NCBI GenBank assembly: GCA_950022295.1
Contig: OX465598.1
Span: 175,850,001-175,914,000, forward strand
DNA from: Bromus sterilis
Lineage: Eukaryota > Streptophyta > Magnoliopsida > Poales > Poaceae
Direction: 5' to 3'
DNA: 64,000 nt
Part shown: one piece after another, positions 22,505 to 35,874 of the stretch
How the letters are laid out: the number at the start of each line of letters is the position of its first letter
Position numbering within the stretch: the stretch's first letter is position 1
Translations under genes and position numbers: made by a program
Notes under the pieces: model-generated
Told to the model about the DNA's origin: nothing
What the model saw: only the letters and a program-made list of their open reading frames with translations
Database searches by the model: none

Positions 22505-24963
22505 TACATGTGGAACTCGTAGTGCTGTTCGTCGCAATCGAGACCGTGATCGGAATCGAAGTAATGATGAACCTCCACCACCGCCTTCTGCGGCGGAAAT
22601 CATGATGGAAGCCGAGCGGAATAGACGTGATCAAACACGCCTTTTGGAGCTCATCGAGAAGAATACCTCACATCATCGCAATGTGGTTGTGAGCATTCAG
22701 GACTTCATCCTCCTCAAGCCACCAGTATTCCGATGTTCTTCTGAGCCCCTTGAAGCTGATGATTGGCTCCGTTCCATCGAGCGTAAGCTTGATACTTCAC
22801 ATGTTGCTCCCGATGACCGAGTTATTTTCGCGGTATACTTCCTGGAAGGTGCTGCTCTTCAATGGTGGGAGAACTATGTTGCTATGCAGCCAGATGGTCA
22901 CGTAGTGACTTGGCAGGAGTTCTGTGTTGCCTCTCGAGGGTACCACATTCTGTATGAGTTGATGGAGCGCAAGAAGGAAGAGTTCTGCAATCTGACTCAA
23001 GGAGAGATGTCCATTCATGAGTATCTGAGGGAGTTCAACCGTGTTGCTCGATATGCCAAAGATGAGATCACCACCGATGCCAGAAAGCAGGCAAGGTTCC
23101 GTAAGGGACTTAGCCCCATCCTTCGCCATGATCTCAACCTCCTTGAATTTGCCACCTTTGAGGATTTAGTCAACAGATCCTTCAGAGCTGAGCATGGCAA
23201 TGAAGTGTTCGAAGAGTCTCACAAGCATGCTCTTGAGCTTGCTCCTTCTTCAAGTTCAGCCCCTCAGAAACGCCGAATATTGATTCCAACTGGTGCCATA
23301 CCTCAAAACTTTCTTCAGAGACCACCATACAATATATGCCATCCACCTCAACACACTGTTCCTCCCAGGGATGATGGTGTGCAATCAAGTAATCCTGCTC
23401 CCAGCAATTCAGGCACGGTGTGTTTCAGGCGTGGTCAGTCAAGCCATTAGTTTCGTCAGTGCCCTCAGGTCTTGATGACACCACGTCATTCTCGACACAA
23501 GCCTCCAAAGAAATCAACCACCAAAACCTTTCCAGCAAAGCTTTCAGTCATAGGTAGTTGATATGTGAATCAAATCTCAGTTGAGGACAGCACTGCTACA
23601 TCTGACGTAATTCTTGGCACACTCCTAGTCAATCATGTCCCCGCCTCCGTTCTTTTCGATCCAGGAGCTTCTAATTCATTCATGTCGGAGAGTTATGCAC
23701 TTCGAGATGAGTTCCCCTTTGAAGAAATGTTTTCTCCAATGATAATTCAAACTCCTGGTTCAAAATGGCAAACTAATAGAGTAATACATGGCAATCAAAT
23801 TGCAATTGAGGGTTTAGTATTCCTTGCTTCTCTTATAGCCCTCAAGTCTTTAGACATTGATGTCATCTTAGGAACGGATTGGTTATCAAGACAGAATGCT
23901 GTCCTTGATTGTAAAGCCAAGTCAGTTAAACTCACCCATCGTTCAGGCCAGACAATTGACTACAAATCACCCAGCTCTAGAATCCAGATGCATACTTTGA
24001 ATGTGCTTCCCCTTCCTGACCTTGAAGATATTCCGGTGGTTCGTGACTTCCCGGATGTCTTTCCTGAAGAACTGCCAGGGATGCCCCCTGACAGATGTGT
24101 AGAATTCATAGTGGATCTTATACCAGGCACAACCCCAATTTCCAAACGCCCATATAGAATGGCCCCACATGAGTTAGCTGAGCTAAAATCCCAACTTGAT
24201 GCTTCATTGGCAAAAGGCTTCATCCGCCCTAGCTCATCGCCATGGGGTTGCCCCGTTCTGTTCGTAACGAAGAAAGATGGAACAGAAAGGATGTGCGTAG
24301 ACTATCGCCCGCTAAATCTAGCGACGATAAAGAACAAGTACCCATTGCCCAGGATCAATGATCTTTATGATCAACTTGCTGGATCCTTTGTCTTCTCCAA
24401 GATGGATTTGAGATTAGGCTATCATCAATTCAAAATCCGAAACGAGGACATTCCAAAAACGGCTTTCACTACTCGTTACAGTCTTTACGAGTACACTGTC
24501 ATGTCCTTCGGTTTAACCAATGCCCCCGCCACATTCTCGTGCTTGATGAATTCGATCTTCATGGAGTACCTAGATAAATTTGTTGTATTTTATCTTGATG
24601 ACATTCTCATCTACTCGAAGAATGAAGAAGAGCACGCAAAACATCTTAGGTTGGTACTGATGAAACTTCGAGAGCATCGCCTATATGCCAAGTTCTCTAA
24701 GTGCGAATTTTGGCTACCAGAAGTGACCTACTTAGGCCACGTGATTTCTGCAGAAGGCATTGCTGTCAATCCCGAGAGAGTTCAGGCCGTCCTTGACTGG
24801 AATCCACCTGAATCGGTTAAGAAAATTAGGAGTTTTCTTGGCTTAGCAAGCTATTGCCGCCGCTTCGTTGAGAACTTCTCCAAAGTTGCAAAGCCTCTAA
24901 CTGAACGCCTCAAGAAAGATAAGATATTCCAATGGACCCCCAAGTGCGAGGAAAGATTCCAAG
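22505..24963 (+). pseudogene. gag-PR-RT of a chromovirus (Del/Tekay-like) gypsy element, truncated
   Basis: One frame holds the remnants. Gag (from about 22505; best ORF 22602-23450) has ADDWLRSIERKL, ALQWWENY and MSIHEYLREFNR. The zinc-knuckle remnant CFRRGQSSH has lost its second Cys and is followed by TAG at 23448-23450. TGA at 23559-23561 precedes the protease (VLFDPGASNSF, Asp codon 23658-23660; ILGTDWL). RT follows with FPDVFPEELPG, VDYRPLN, KMDLRLGYHQ, MSFGLTNAP and the catalytic YLDD at 24591-24602. It stops just inside RNase H and is fused to LTR sequence at about 24963. RNase H and integrase are gone. Confidence 0.85.
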
Positions 24964-27900
24964 CGCAAAACCGGGGATGTTTTTGAAAACTGCCAGCCAC
25001 CTGGGCTATATAAAGACCACCACACTCCCACCCCATTTCTAGGGTTTCCCTAGACCAAAATTGCAGCCACACGCCCAGATCTGGGTCAAATTTTCGTCCA
25101 AAACCCCCTCTAGCCCGAAACCCTAGCCCCCATCAGATCCATACCGTCAGATCTGGGATCTGACGACCCAGATCTAGCCACGCAACCCCCAGCCAGCTCC
25201 TCCACCAACCTCCAGCCGTCGGGCACCGCAGGGCCCCGATCTGGGCTGAGGCGGGCCGCAGCCGCGCCCCCCGTGGAGCAGCAGCCGCCGCCGCCACGTT
25301 TCCGGTCGTCGCGCCGTCGTCCGCGCCGGCAGGCCGCAACAGCCGCGCCTCCCTGGACCCGGCCGCCATGGAGACTCGCCGCGCGCCATTGCCGGCCTCC
25401 CCAAGCTCGGGGTCGAGCTGTCGTGCCTCCCTTGGATCCGCACCAGACCGGAGCCGCCCCGCCTCGTCCCGGCCACGCGGCCTCCTCCTACTCGGCTCCG
25501 GCGAGATGGTAGAGCCGCCGCCGCCGCTGTGTACGGGATCAGGAGAAATCCCGTTCCCCCGCTTGCGTTCGCCAGCTCGGCCGGCGTGCCCAGCGGCCCA
25601 GTGCCTCGCCCAGCCCAGCAGCCCCCCGCAAGCCTCTCCAGCAGCACGCCAGTGGGCCTGACCCATGATGAGCCAGGCCGCCCCCCCTTTATTTATTTAT
25701 TTATTTATTTATTTTTGCATCTGTTATTTTTTTTCCAGCACCCTGTAAAATTTTCTAAGTAATCTGCGAGTAATCTGTAGCCCGGATCGCATTGCGCCCA
25801 AAAGACGAATTGTTTAGAATTGCGTGTTATAGCTTTTATCTTTTGTGAGTTAATTGTTTTGAGGTTGTTTAGATATAGTTATTGATGTTCAAACAGGGCT
25901 ACGTGTCGTTAACTGCTGCTAAGTTGGTGTAACTGTTATTTTGTTGCAACTTCGGACGCAACCGTTCGTCGGAAATGATTGATTCCTTTTGCATCATGTT
26001 AAGCATAGTTTCTACTTCATTTGCATGCATTCACATGCCATATTTTCTTGCCGCATGTTGATTGTATCTTCAAGCAAAGTAGCTACCCTGCTGTTAGTGT
26101 GCTGCTGTTTATATTTTGTTGCAACTTTGGTCGACGAGTGTGTCGCGACCGTTTATCGGAATTGAGTGATTCTTTTTGCATACTGTTAAGCATCATGTCT
26201 ACTTCCATTACATGTATCGCAATGTCATGATATGCTTGCTGGTCATCTAGTTATTGAGCTCCAAAGTTGTTGTCCCGCTGTTTTTGACAGCCACCTCTGT
26301 TTTTCTCTAAGTCAGTAACGTTTCTATGCCATGTTGCATGCTTAATATCTTTTGATCTATGATACCCATTTGCATGATTCTTTTTGCCAAGCCTTTCCTG
26401 TCATGTCTACTTTAGTTCCATATCATTTGTGAGCATGTTTGCATTGATTATCCTGTTTATTTCAACCAGCGGTTTGCATGCTAGTCTAGGTTAGGTTCGA
26501 TGTTTGATCCTACCACATGTTTACAGCCTCTTTCAAACCTATACAGCCATGTCCCCTCCCAGCATACCATGTACTGCTATGTTACTATTGCTCGTGGCTC
26601 AGCCGCCAACCTCCAGCCGCCGAGCCCCGCAGGGCCCCGATTTGGGCCGAGGCTAGCCGCAGCCGCGCTGCCCGTGGAGCAGCAGCAGCCGCCGCCACGT
26701 CTCCGGCCGCCGCGCCGTTGTCCGCGCCGGCAGGCCGCAGCAGCCGTGCCTCCCTGTACCCGGCCGCCATGGAGACTCGCCGCGCGCCATGGCGGGCCTC
26801 CCCAAGCTCGGGGTCGAGCTGCCGCGCCGCCCTTGGATTTGCACCAGACCGGAGCCGCCCCGCCTCTTCCCGGCTCCGCCGCCCGGCCACGCGGCCTCCT
26901 CCTGCTCGGCTCCGGCGAGATGCTCGAGCCGCCGCCGCCGCTGTGTACGGGATCGGGAGAAATCCCGTGCCCCCGCTCGCATTCGCCAGTTGGGCCGGCG
27001 TGCCCAGCGGCCCAGTGCCTCGCCCAGCCCAGCAGCCCCCCGCAAGCCTCTCCAGCAGCCAGCCAGTGGGCCTGGCCCATGGTGACCAAGGACGCCCCCC
27101 TTTATATATTTATTTTTGCATCTGTTATTTTTTTCCAGCACACTATAAAATTTACTAAGTCTGGAGATATATTGCTGCTGATTAAATTTTGCGCCGTAAT
27201 TTGCGAGTAATCTGTAGCCCGGATCGCGTTGCGCCCAAAAGACGAATTGTTTAGAATTGCGTGCTCTAGCTTTTATCTTTTGCGAGTTAATTGTTTTGAG
27301 GTTGTTTAGATATAGTTATTGATGTTCAAACAGGGCTACCTATCGTTAACTGCTGCTAAGTTGCTGTAACTGTTATTTTGTTGCAACTTCGGGCGACGGT
27401 TGCGTCGCAACCGTTCGTCGGAATTGATTGATTCCTTTTGCATCCTGTTAAGCATAGTTTCTACTTCAGTTCCATGCATTCACATGCCATATTTTCTTGC
27501 CGCATGTTGATTGTATCTTCAAGCAAAGTAGCTACCCTGCTGTTAGTGTGCTGCTGTTTATATTTTGTTGCAACTTCGGTCGACGAGTGTGTCGCGACCG
27601 TTTATCGGAATTGAGTGATTCTTTTTGCATACTGTTAAGCATCATGTCTACTTCCATTACATGTACTGCACTGTCATAATATGCTTGCTGGTCATCTAGT
27701 TATTGAGATCCAAAGTTGTTGTCCTGCTGTTTTTGATAGCCACCTCTGTTTTTCTCTAAGTATGTAACCTTCCGATGCCATGTTGCATGCTTAATATGTT
27801 TTGATCTATGACGCCTATTTGCATGATTCTTTTTTCCATGCCTTTCCTGTCATGTCTAATTTAGTTCCATATCATTTGTGAGCATGCTTGCATTGATTAT

Positions 27901-30197
27901 CCTGTTTATGCATTGCTCTAAAGTGTGCTTCGTGATGTTGGCAGATGGTGCCCGTAACTTGTTTTGCTTGTATCTTTTTAACCGTAACTCCGTTTGGGGT
28001 GTTCTTTATATGTAACTTGAATTGTTTTTCGTGTACTTTGTTTTTATGCTATTTTTTGCTGCTGTTAACCAACCTAAAATATGGTTTAGGGCAGAGTAGT
28101 ACCAAATCCTTTAATTGTTGTGCGGCACTTAGTGTATGCCATGTTTAGGTTGTGCCTCACTTAAATTGGCTAGCATAGATAGTTTATTTATGCTTCACCT
28201 CTTGCCACGTTTGTGTGCTATGCCATGCTTGAGTGAGATGCCATGTTAACAACCTTTGTTGATCACCTGTAGCTAAACAACTTGAACCCTTGTAAACGTG
28301 CGGTATCGTCGTGTGTGGCGAGTACCTCACTTAACATGTTAGTAACCGCTCTCGACGATAGATGTGTTACCGTAGTGCTTTGTCTCGTGTTGCCTTCTTG
28401 TTGATGCTTGCTCGTGTTTTCTTCGTAGTAATGGATGCTTACTCGTTGATTGCTTTCCAGTGTTTACCGTCTTGTGTGCTTCCGCGGGTACCTTCGGAGA
28501 CGATGCGAGCTTGCGATCAACTACACCTTCGGAACCGGACTTATCAACAGGCAAGGACTATGCATTACTTATGATCCATTCTATTTCAACCAGCGGTTTG
28601 CATGCTAGTCTAGGTTAGGTTCGATGTTTGATCCTACCACATGTTTACAGCCTCTTTCAAACCTATACAGCCATGTCCCCTCCCAGCAAACCATGTACTG
28701 CTATGTTACTATTGCTCGTTGCTCAGCCCCTGCTTAGTATGCATGCTTAGGATGCTACGATGTTACCTCCTGTTACTCCTTGGCTTGGGATATCACATTA
28801 TTATATTGTTGTTGATGATATGATTATATAAATGTTGACTATATTCGACGAAGGATGGAAGGTCTAGGCTATCCCGCCACGACGCTTTGTTCCATTCGAG
28901 TCACCTAGGATTCGAGTTCTGGGTATTGGTATCAAGACTGAGCGTGCCTAACCGCGTGTGGGATTTTATGGGGTCCCCTCTTCTTACCTACCTAGCTTCA
29001 AACATTTCTAGTCGTGGCCCAAGCTGATTTACTATTTGAAACATGTGTGTGACTGGTCCGCGGCCGACAGATTTCAAACAACTTGGGCCAGCGGAGACAT
29101 GGTTTCTCTTGTTGGTCCACCCCAGGGAGCTAGGGGGTTGTCCACATCTGTTTGGGCAACTAACCCGAACTCATCCAGACGGTAGAGGCCGATTCGAGAG
29201 TGCGGCCGGCTTTTGAGTTGGATGTCGACTCACAGGGGGCCACCCGGATTTGTGCGTTGTTAGTTAGAGGGACCTGTCGTTCCGGATCTCTCGGGACTAA
29301 ATCATAAAATGGTTGCCTATCATGGGTAGCAACTGAGAGAGATGGGCGTGCGTGAGGAGCCTTGTAATGGGCCGTTGGTATACCCCTACAGGGTTAAATA
29401 TTTTCGAGAAGCCGTGTCCACGGTTATGTACGACTTGAGAGCTACTCCTTGTTCATAGACAAGAACAACTGAGATAATCTTAATTTAACTTGAGCAACGC
29501 GTGTCTGTGCCTTGACTGCTTCTTCTTCGTCGGGATGCGAAGAGGAGGACAAGGATAGGATAGTTGTTATGCTTGCGTAAGTAGCTGATAGCAAGACTGG
29601 TTGGAGGCGATTCCTCATCGAATGCTTGGCTTCTTATCTTACTCTCTAGATCGTTAGCCACTTCATAAATGCTAGTGCGGCAGCAACCTCACCACTTACC
29701 CTTTCCTTACCGGAAACTACTAGTTGTCCTAGAATGACGAGTGATGAAGTCCTTGCTGGGTCAGTTGACAACTACAGTTGGATGCTGAGTACTTCTGTAC
29801 TCATGATACTACCCCCAAACTCTTTTCAGGGTTCTTGGTCGACAACAGGTATGGTGATCGACCTTTCACGTGGAGACTCGACGACGACTAGTTAGGCGGA
29901 TCCCGGCGGAGGGACTGGACCCGTGTGGTTATGGGATCGATGTTTTTCTCTTTGCCACTAGGCATTTGATTGTAGTCTGTACTTAGACATATATCTTCCG
30001 CTGTTGTAATGTATTAAGGCAGTTGTATGCCGATTGTATGAGATGTTGTATCCTGTATCTTTAATGTTGTGATATCATGTTGGAAATCCGGGGCATATGA
30101 CTTCGTCATATGTCGCGGTGGGATGGATATGTGCTTCGTCCCCGGATCTGGATGGAAACATCTAGATCTTGAACAGTACCTCATATCGGGCCTTACA
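24964..30197 (+). repeat. Long gypsy LTR (copy 1), 5'-truncated and internally duplicated
   Basis: It begins at a point that lies about 430 bp inside the LTR (compare 30802-31234) and ends GGGCCTTACA at 30197 just before a primer site. TATATAAAG at 25007-25015 is the likely promoter. A unit of about 1.4 kb beginning CCAACCTCCAGCC occurs at 25203 and again at 26606. The first copy lacks about 670 bp present in the second (27909-28583). The GC-rich ORFs inside are not credible genes. 29786-29803 is a perfect hairpin, TGAGTAC-TTCT-GTACTCA. Confidence 0.8.
25007..25015 (+). promoter_or_regulatory. TATA box of long LTR copy 1
   Basis: TATATAAAG; the same site is at 33588-33596 in LTR copy 4 and is deleted in copy 2. 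Confidence 0.5.
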
Positions 30198-30801
30198 ACT
30201 TGGTATCAGAGCCTTACCGACCGTAGGACCCCTTTTCTGGCCGAAGTCGAGTCTAGACAAAAACTATTTTGTAGTTATTAAGTTAGTTATCGGAGAGTAG
30301 GAGTCTTTTTATTCCTTACCCTTGCTCTGGTCAGGACCAGTGTCGTAAGTGTTTTATTCTCGCCTTATCCCCTTCAAACTCTAGGATCTCGAGTGTGTGG
30401 AGTATCGAAATTGTTACAATGCTTTGCTTGGGAAGTATTGTCTCGATTCCGAGCTCAGGTGGGAATTCCTGTAGTACCTTTAGCTTCTCTGGTTTCGGAT
30501 AACATCTGGGTCGTCCTTTGCCCTCCCTCCTTTTTGCCCGGTGTTTTTACGACTTGCGGCGGAAGCACTGCCCGTTGATCCAGCTTTCATTGTCGTTCTT
30601 CCTCTTGTCACTGATGGTTTCGTTTTCCAACGTTGTCGTCTCTCTGCGGAAATTTATCTCAACAGAAGTTCGTCGTTCGACATGGAGCAGAGTCCCTTGT
30701 CGGTGGTGTTGAAGATCTTCGACTCTTTTCTCTCCCCCCTTCCCCTCTCCCCCAGATCGTCCTGGATCTCGGGACGAGATCCCTTGTTGGTGGTGTTGTA
30801 T
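30198..30801 (+). other. Primer site and leader, unit 1 of a tandem LTR-leader array
   Basis: TTGGTATCAGAGC at 30200-30212 is the initiator-tRNA-Met type primer site used by chromoviruses. The following 590 bp have no credible coding capacity. The stretch runs straight into the next LTR start at 30802 with no gag, pol or polypurine tract. Confidence 0.75.
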
Positions 30802-31847
30802 TGTAACAACCCAGATTTCACAAAAATTAAAAATTTTGTTTTTGGTATGACTTGTTTGATTGTCTGATTTTTTTGCGGTGTTTGCATCCCCGGCTTATCG
30901 ATCGGCGATTATTTTCCCCCCTCTTATCTCGTATCGGACGGAGATCGACCCTTTCCACCCTGACACTCGACCTTTACGACATCCGGGTTTCACCCGATCA
31001 CCGTCGCGAGACCGCACGAGACCAGCCGCAACCAACGGAACGAAAACCCCGTTTAATAATTAAACGGGTTATTTTCATAGCCCGCCGGAAAGTATTCTCG
31101 GAACGGTTCCCGCGCGAGGTTAACGCCGCCGGCTCGACGCGTTGATCACGCAGTTCGAAGTTTTACCCGAATCGGAGGTCCTGCGGACCCCTGGCGGTCC
31201 AAAACGTAAACACCGCGCGCGCGAGCGAAAAACCGGGGATGTTTTTGCAAACTGCCAGCCACCTCATCGAATGCTTGGCTTCTTATCTTACTCTCTAGAT
31301 CGTTAGCCACTTCATAAATGCTAGTGCGGCAGCAACCTCACCACTTACCCCTTCCTTACTGTAAACTACTAGTTGTACTAGAATGACGAGTGATGAAGTC
31401 CTTGCTGGGTCAGTTGACCACTACAGTTGGATGCTGAGTACTTCTGTACTCATGATACTACCCCCAAACTATTTTCAGGGTTCTTGATCGACAACAGGTA
31501 TGGTGATCGACGTTTCACGTGGAGACTCGACGACGACTAGTTAGGCGGATCCCGGCGGAGGGCCTGGACCCGTGTGGTTATGAGATCGATGTTTTTTCTC
31601 TTTGCCACTACGCATTTGATTGTAGTATGTACTCAGACATATATCTTCCGCTGTTGTAATGTATTAAGGCAGTTGTATGCCGATTGTATGAGATGTTGTA
31701 TCCTGTATCTGTAATGTTTGTATATCATGTTGGAAATGAGGGGCATATGACTTCGTCATATGTCGCGATGGGATGGATATGTGCTTCGTCCCCGGATCTG
31801 GATGGAAACATCTAGATCTAGAACAGTACCTCATATCGGGCCTTACA
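30802..31847 (+). repeat. Long gypsy LTR (copy 2), internally deleted
   Basis: Starts TGTAACAACCCAG and is full for about 460 bp. At about 31262 it jumps from GCCAGCCACCT to CATCGAATGCTTGG, a place near the 3' end of the LTR (compare 29615). About 4.6 kb, including the TATA box, are missing. It ends CCTTACA at 31847. Confidence 0.8.
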
Positions 31848-32357
31848 ACTTGGTATCAGAGCCTTACCGACCGTAGGACCCCTTTTCTGGCCGAAGTCGA
31901 GTCTAGACAAAAACTATTTTGTAGTTATTAAGTTAGTTATCGGAGAGTAGGAATCTTTTTACTCCTTACCCTTGCTCTGGTCAGGACCAGTGTCGTAAGT
32001 GTTTTATTCTCGCCTTATCCCCTTCAAACTCTAGGATCTCGAGTGTGTGGAGTATCGAAATCGTTACAATGCTTTGCTTGGGAAGTATTGTCTCGATTCC
32101 GAGCTCAGGTGGGAATTCCAGTAGTACCTTTCGCTTCTCTGGTTTCGGATAACATCTGGGTCGTCCTTTGCCCTCCCTCCTTTTTGCCCGGTGTTTTTAC
32201 GACTTGCGTCGGAAGCACTGCCCTTTGATCCAGCTTTCGTTGTCGTTCTTCCTCTTGTCACTGACAGTTTCGTTTTCCAACGTTGTCGTATCTCTGCGGA
32301 AATTTATCTCGACAGAAGTTCGTCGTTCGACATGGAGCATAATCCCTTGTCGGTGGT
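31848..32357 (+). other. Primer site and leader, unit 2 (shortened)
   Basis: Primer site TTGGTATCAGAGC at 31850-31862. The leader follows unit 1 closely but breaks off after TCGGTGGTG at about 32357 and joins LTR 3'-end sequence. Confidence 0.75.
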
Positions 32358-32526
32358 GCCGATTGTATGAGATGTTGTATCCTGTATCTGTAATGTTGTG
32401 ATATCATGTTGGAAATCCAGGGCATATGACTTCGTCATATGTCGCGGTGGGACCGATATGTGCTCCGTCCCCGGATCTGGATGGAAACATCTAGATCTAG
32501 AACAATACCGCATATCGGGCCTTACA
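32358..32526 (+). repeat. Long gypsy LTR (copy 3), 3' end only
   Basis: About 170 bp, CCGATTGTATGAGATG to CTTACA, matching the last part of copy 1 (from about 30030). Confidence 0.75.
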
Positions 32527-33129
32527 ACTTGGTATCAGAGCCTTACCGACCGTAGGACCCTTTTCTGGCCGAAGTCGAGTCTAGACAAAAACTATTTTGT
32601 AGTTATTAAGTTAGTTATCGGAGAGTAGGAGTCTTTTTACTCCTTACCCTTGCTCTGGTCAGGACCAGTGTCGTAAGTGTTTTATTCTCTCCTTATCCCC
32701 TTAAAACTCTAGGATCTCGAGTGTGTGGAGTATCGAAATCGTTACAATGCTTTGCTTGGGAAGTATTCTCTCGATTCCGAGCTCAGGTGTGAATTCCTGT
32801 AGTACCTTTAGCTTCTCCGATTTCGGATAACATCTGGGTCGTCCTTTGCCCTCCCTCCTTTTTGCCCGGTGTTTTTACGACTTGCGTCGTTAGCACTGCC
32901 CTTTGATCCAGCTTTCGTTGTCTTTCTTCCTCTTGTCACTGACGGTTTCGTTTTCCAACGTTGTCATCTCTCTGCGGAAATTTATCTCGACAGAAGTTCG
33001 TCGTTCGACATGGACCAGAATCCCTTGTCGGTGGTGTTGAAGATCGTCGACTCCTTTCTCTCCCCCCTTCCCCTCTCCCCCGGATCGTCCTGGATCTCGG
33101 GACGAGATCCCTTGTTGGCGGTGTTGTAG
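32527..33129 (+). other. Primer site and leader, unit 3
   Basis: Primer site at 32529-32541 and a 600-bp leader collinear with unit 1. It ends in GGCGGTGTTGTAG directly before the next LTR start. Confidence 0.75.
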
Positions 33130-35874
33130 TGTAACAGCCCAGATTTCACAAAAATTAAAAAATTTGTTTTCGGTATGACTTGTTTGATTGCCTGATTTTT
33201 TTGCGGTGTTTGCATCCCCGATTTATCGATCGGCGATTATTTTTCCCTCTCTTATCTCGTATCGGACGGAGATCAACCCTTGCCACCCTGAAACTCGACC
33301 TTTGCGACATTCGGGTTTCACCCGATCACCGTCGCGAGACCGCACGAGACCAGCCGCAACCAATGGAACGAAAACCCCGTTCAATAATTAAACGGGTTAT
33401 TTTTGTAGCACGCCGGAAAGTGTTCTCGGAACGGTTCCCGCGCGAGGTGAACGCCGCCGGCTCGACACACAGTTCGAAGTTTTACCCGAATCGGAGGTCC
33501 TGCAGACCCCTGGCGGTCAGAAACGTGAACACCGCGTGCGCGAGCGAAAAACCGGGGATGTTTTTGCAAACTGCCAGCCACCTGGGCTATATAAAGACCA
33601 CCACACTCCCACCCCATTTCTACGGTTTCCCTAGACCAAAATTGCAGCCACACCCCCAGATCTGGGTCAAATTTTCGTCCAAAAACCCCTCTAGCCCGAA
33701 ACCCTAGCCCCCATCAGATCCAGACCGTCAGGTCTGGGATCTGATGGCCCAGATCTAGCCATGCAACCCCCAGCCAGCTCCTCTACGAACCTCCAGCCGC
33801 CGGGCCCCGTAGGGCCCCGATCTGGGCCGAGTCGGGCCACAGTCGCGCCGCCCGTGGAGCAGCAGCCGTCGCGCCGTCGTCCGCGCCGGCAGGACACAAC
33901 AGCCGCGCCTCCCTGGACCCGGCCGCCATGGAGACTCACCGCGCGCCATGCCCGGCCTCCCCAAGCTCGGTGTCGAGCTGCGGCGCCACCCCTGGATCCA
34001 CACAAGACCGGAGCCGCCCCGCCTCGTCCCGGCTCCGCCGCCCGGACACGTGGCCTCCTCCTGCTCGGCTCCGGCGAGATGGTCGGGCCTCCGCCGCCGC
34101 TGTGTACGAGATCAGGAGAAATCCCGTGCCCCCGCTCGCGTTCGCCAGCTGGGCCGGCGTGCCCAGCGGCCCAGTGCCTCGCCCAGCCCAGCAGCCCCTC
34201 GCAAGCCTCTCCAGCAGCCAGGAAGTGGGCCTGGCCCATGGTGAGCCAGACCGCCCCCCCCTTTTTTATTAATTTTTGCATCTGTTATTTTATTTTCCAG
34301 CACCCTGTAAAATTTTCTAAGTCTGGAGATATATTTCTGCTGATTGAATTTTGCGCCGTAATTTGCGAGTAATCCGTAGCCCGGATCGCGTTGCGCCCAA
34401 AAGACGAATTGTTTAGAATTGCGTGCTCTAGCATTTATATTTTGCGAGTTAATTATTTTGAGGTTGTTTAGATATAGTTATTGTTGTTCAAACAGGGCTA
34501 CCTGTCGTTAACTGCTGCTAAGTTGCTGTAACTGTTATTTTGTTGCAACTTCGGGCGATGGTTGCGTCGCAACCATTCGTCGGAATTGATTGATTCCTTT
34601 TGCATACTGTTAAGCATAGTTTCTACTTCAGTTCCATGCAGTCACATGCCATATTTTCTTGCTGCATGTTGATTGTATCTTCAAGCAAAGTAGCTACCCT
34701 GCTGTTAGTGTGTTGTTGTTTATATTTTGTTGCAACTTTGGTCGACGAGTGTGTCGCGACCATTTATCGGAATTGAGTGATTCTTTTTGCATACTTTTAA
34801 GCATCATGTCTAATTCCATTACATGTATTGCACTGTCATGATATGCTTGTTGATCATCTTATTATTGAGCTCCAAAGTTGTTGTCCCGCTGTTTTTGACA
34901 GCCACCTCTGTTTTTCTCTAAGTCTGTAACGTTCCGATGCCATGTTGCATGCTTAATATGTTTTGATCTATGATGCCTATTTGCATGATTCTTTTTGCCA
35001 TGCCTTTCATGTCATGTCTACTTTAGTTCCATATCATTTGTGAGCATGCTTGCATTGATTATCCTGTTTATGCATTGCTATCCCGCCCCGACGCTTTGTT
35101 CCATTCGAGTCACCTAGGATCCGAGTTCCTGGTATTGGTTTTAAGACTGAGCGTGCCTAACCGCGTGTGGGATTTTATGGGGTCCCCTCTTCTTACCTAC
35201 CTAGCTTCAAACATTTTTAGTCGTGGCCCAAGCTGATTTACTATTTGAAACGTGTGTGTGACTGGTCCGCGGCCGGCAGATTTCAAACAACTTGGGCCAG
35301 CGGAGACATGGTTTCTCTTGTTGGTCCACCCCAGGGAGCTAGGGGATTGTCCACATCTGTTTGGGCAACTAACCCGACCTCATCCAGACGGTAGAGGCCG
35401 ATTCAAGAGCGCGGCCGGCTTATGAGTTGGATGTCGACTCACCGGGGGCCACCCGGATTTGTGCGTTGTTAGTTAGAGGGACCTGTCGTTCCGGATCTCT
35501 CGGGACTAAATCATAAAATGGTTGCCTATCATGGGTAGCAACTGAGAGAGATGGGCGTGCGTGCGGAGCCTTGTAATGGGCAGTTGGTGCACCCCTGCAG
35601 GGTTAAATCTTTTCGAGAAGCCGTGTCCACAGTTATGGACGACTTGAGACCTACTCCTTGTTCATAGACAACAACAACAACTGAGATAATCTTAATATAA
35701 CTTGATCAACGCGTGTGTGTGTGCCTTGACTGCTTCTTCTTCGTCGGGATGCGAAGAGGAGGACAAGGATAGGATAGGTGTTATGCTTGCGTAAGTAGCT
35801 GATAGCAAGACTTGTTGGAGGCGATTCCTCATCAAATTCTTGGCTTCTTATCTTACTCTCTAGATCGTTAGCCA
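33130..35874 (+). repeat. Long gypsy LTR (copy 4), truncated on its right
   Basis: Starts TGTAACAGCCCAG. It carries the GC-rich block once (33770-34250), the TATA box at 33588-33596, and a deletion near 35080 that joins TGCATTGC to TATCCCGCC (compare 27917 and 28871). It stops at about 35874 inside the LTR (compare 29662). Confidence 0.8.

Noticed and set aside
26500..27210. Open frames of 213-236 codons in the GC-rich LTR centre (also 25133-25666 and 33691-34372)
   Set aside because: They overlap on both strands in several frames, are Pro/Ala/Arg-rich without domains, and lie in LTR sequence repeated three times here. They reflect GC content.
30198..30220. tRNA-Met-like sequence
   Set aside because: Only the short primer-site complement is present; there is no tRNA cloverleaf.
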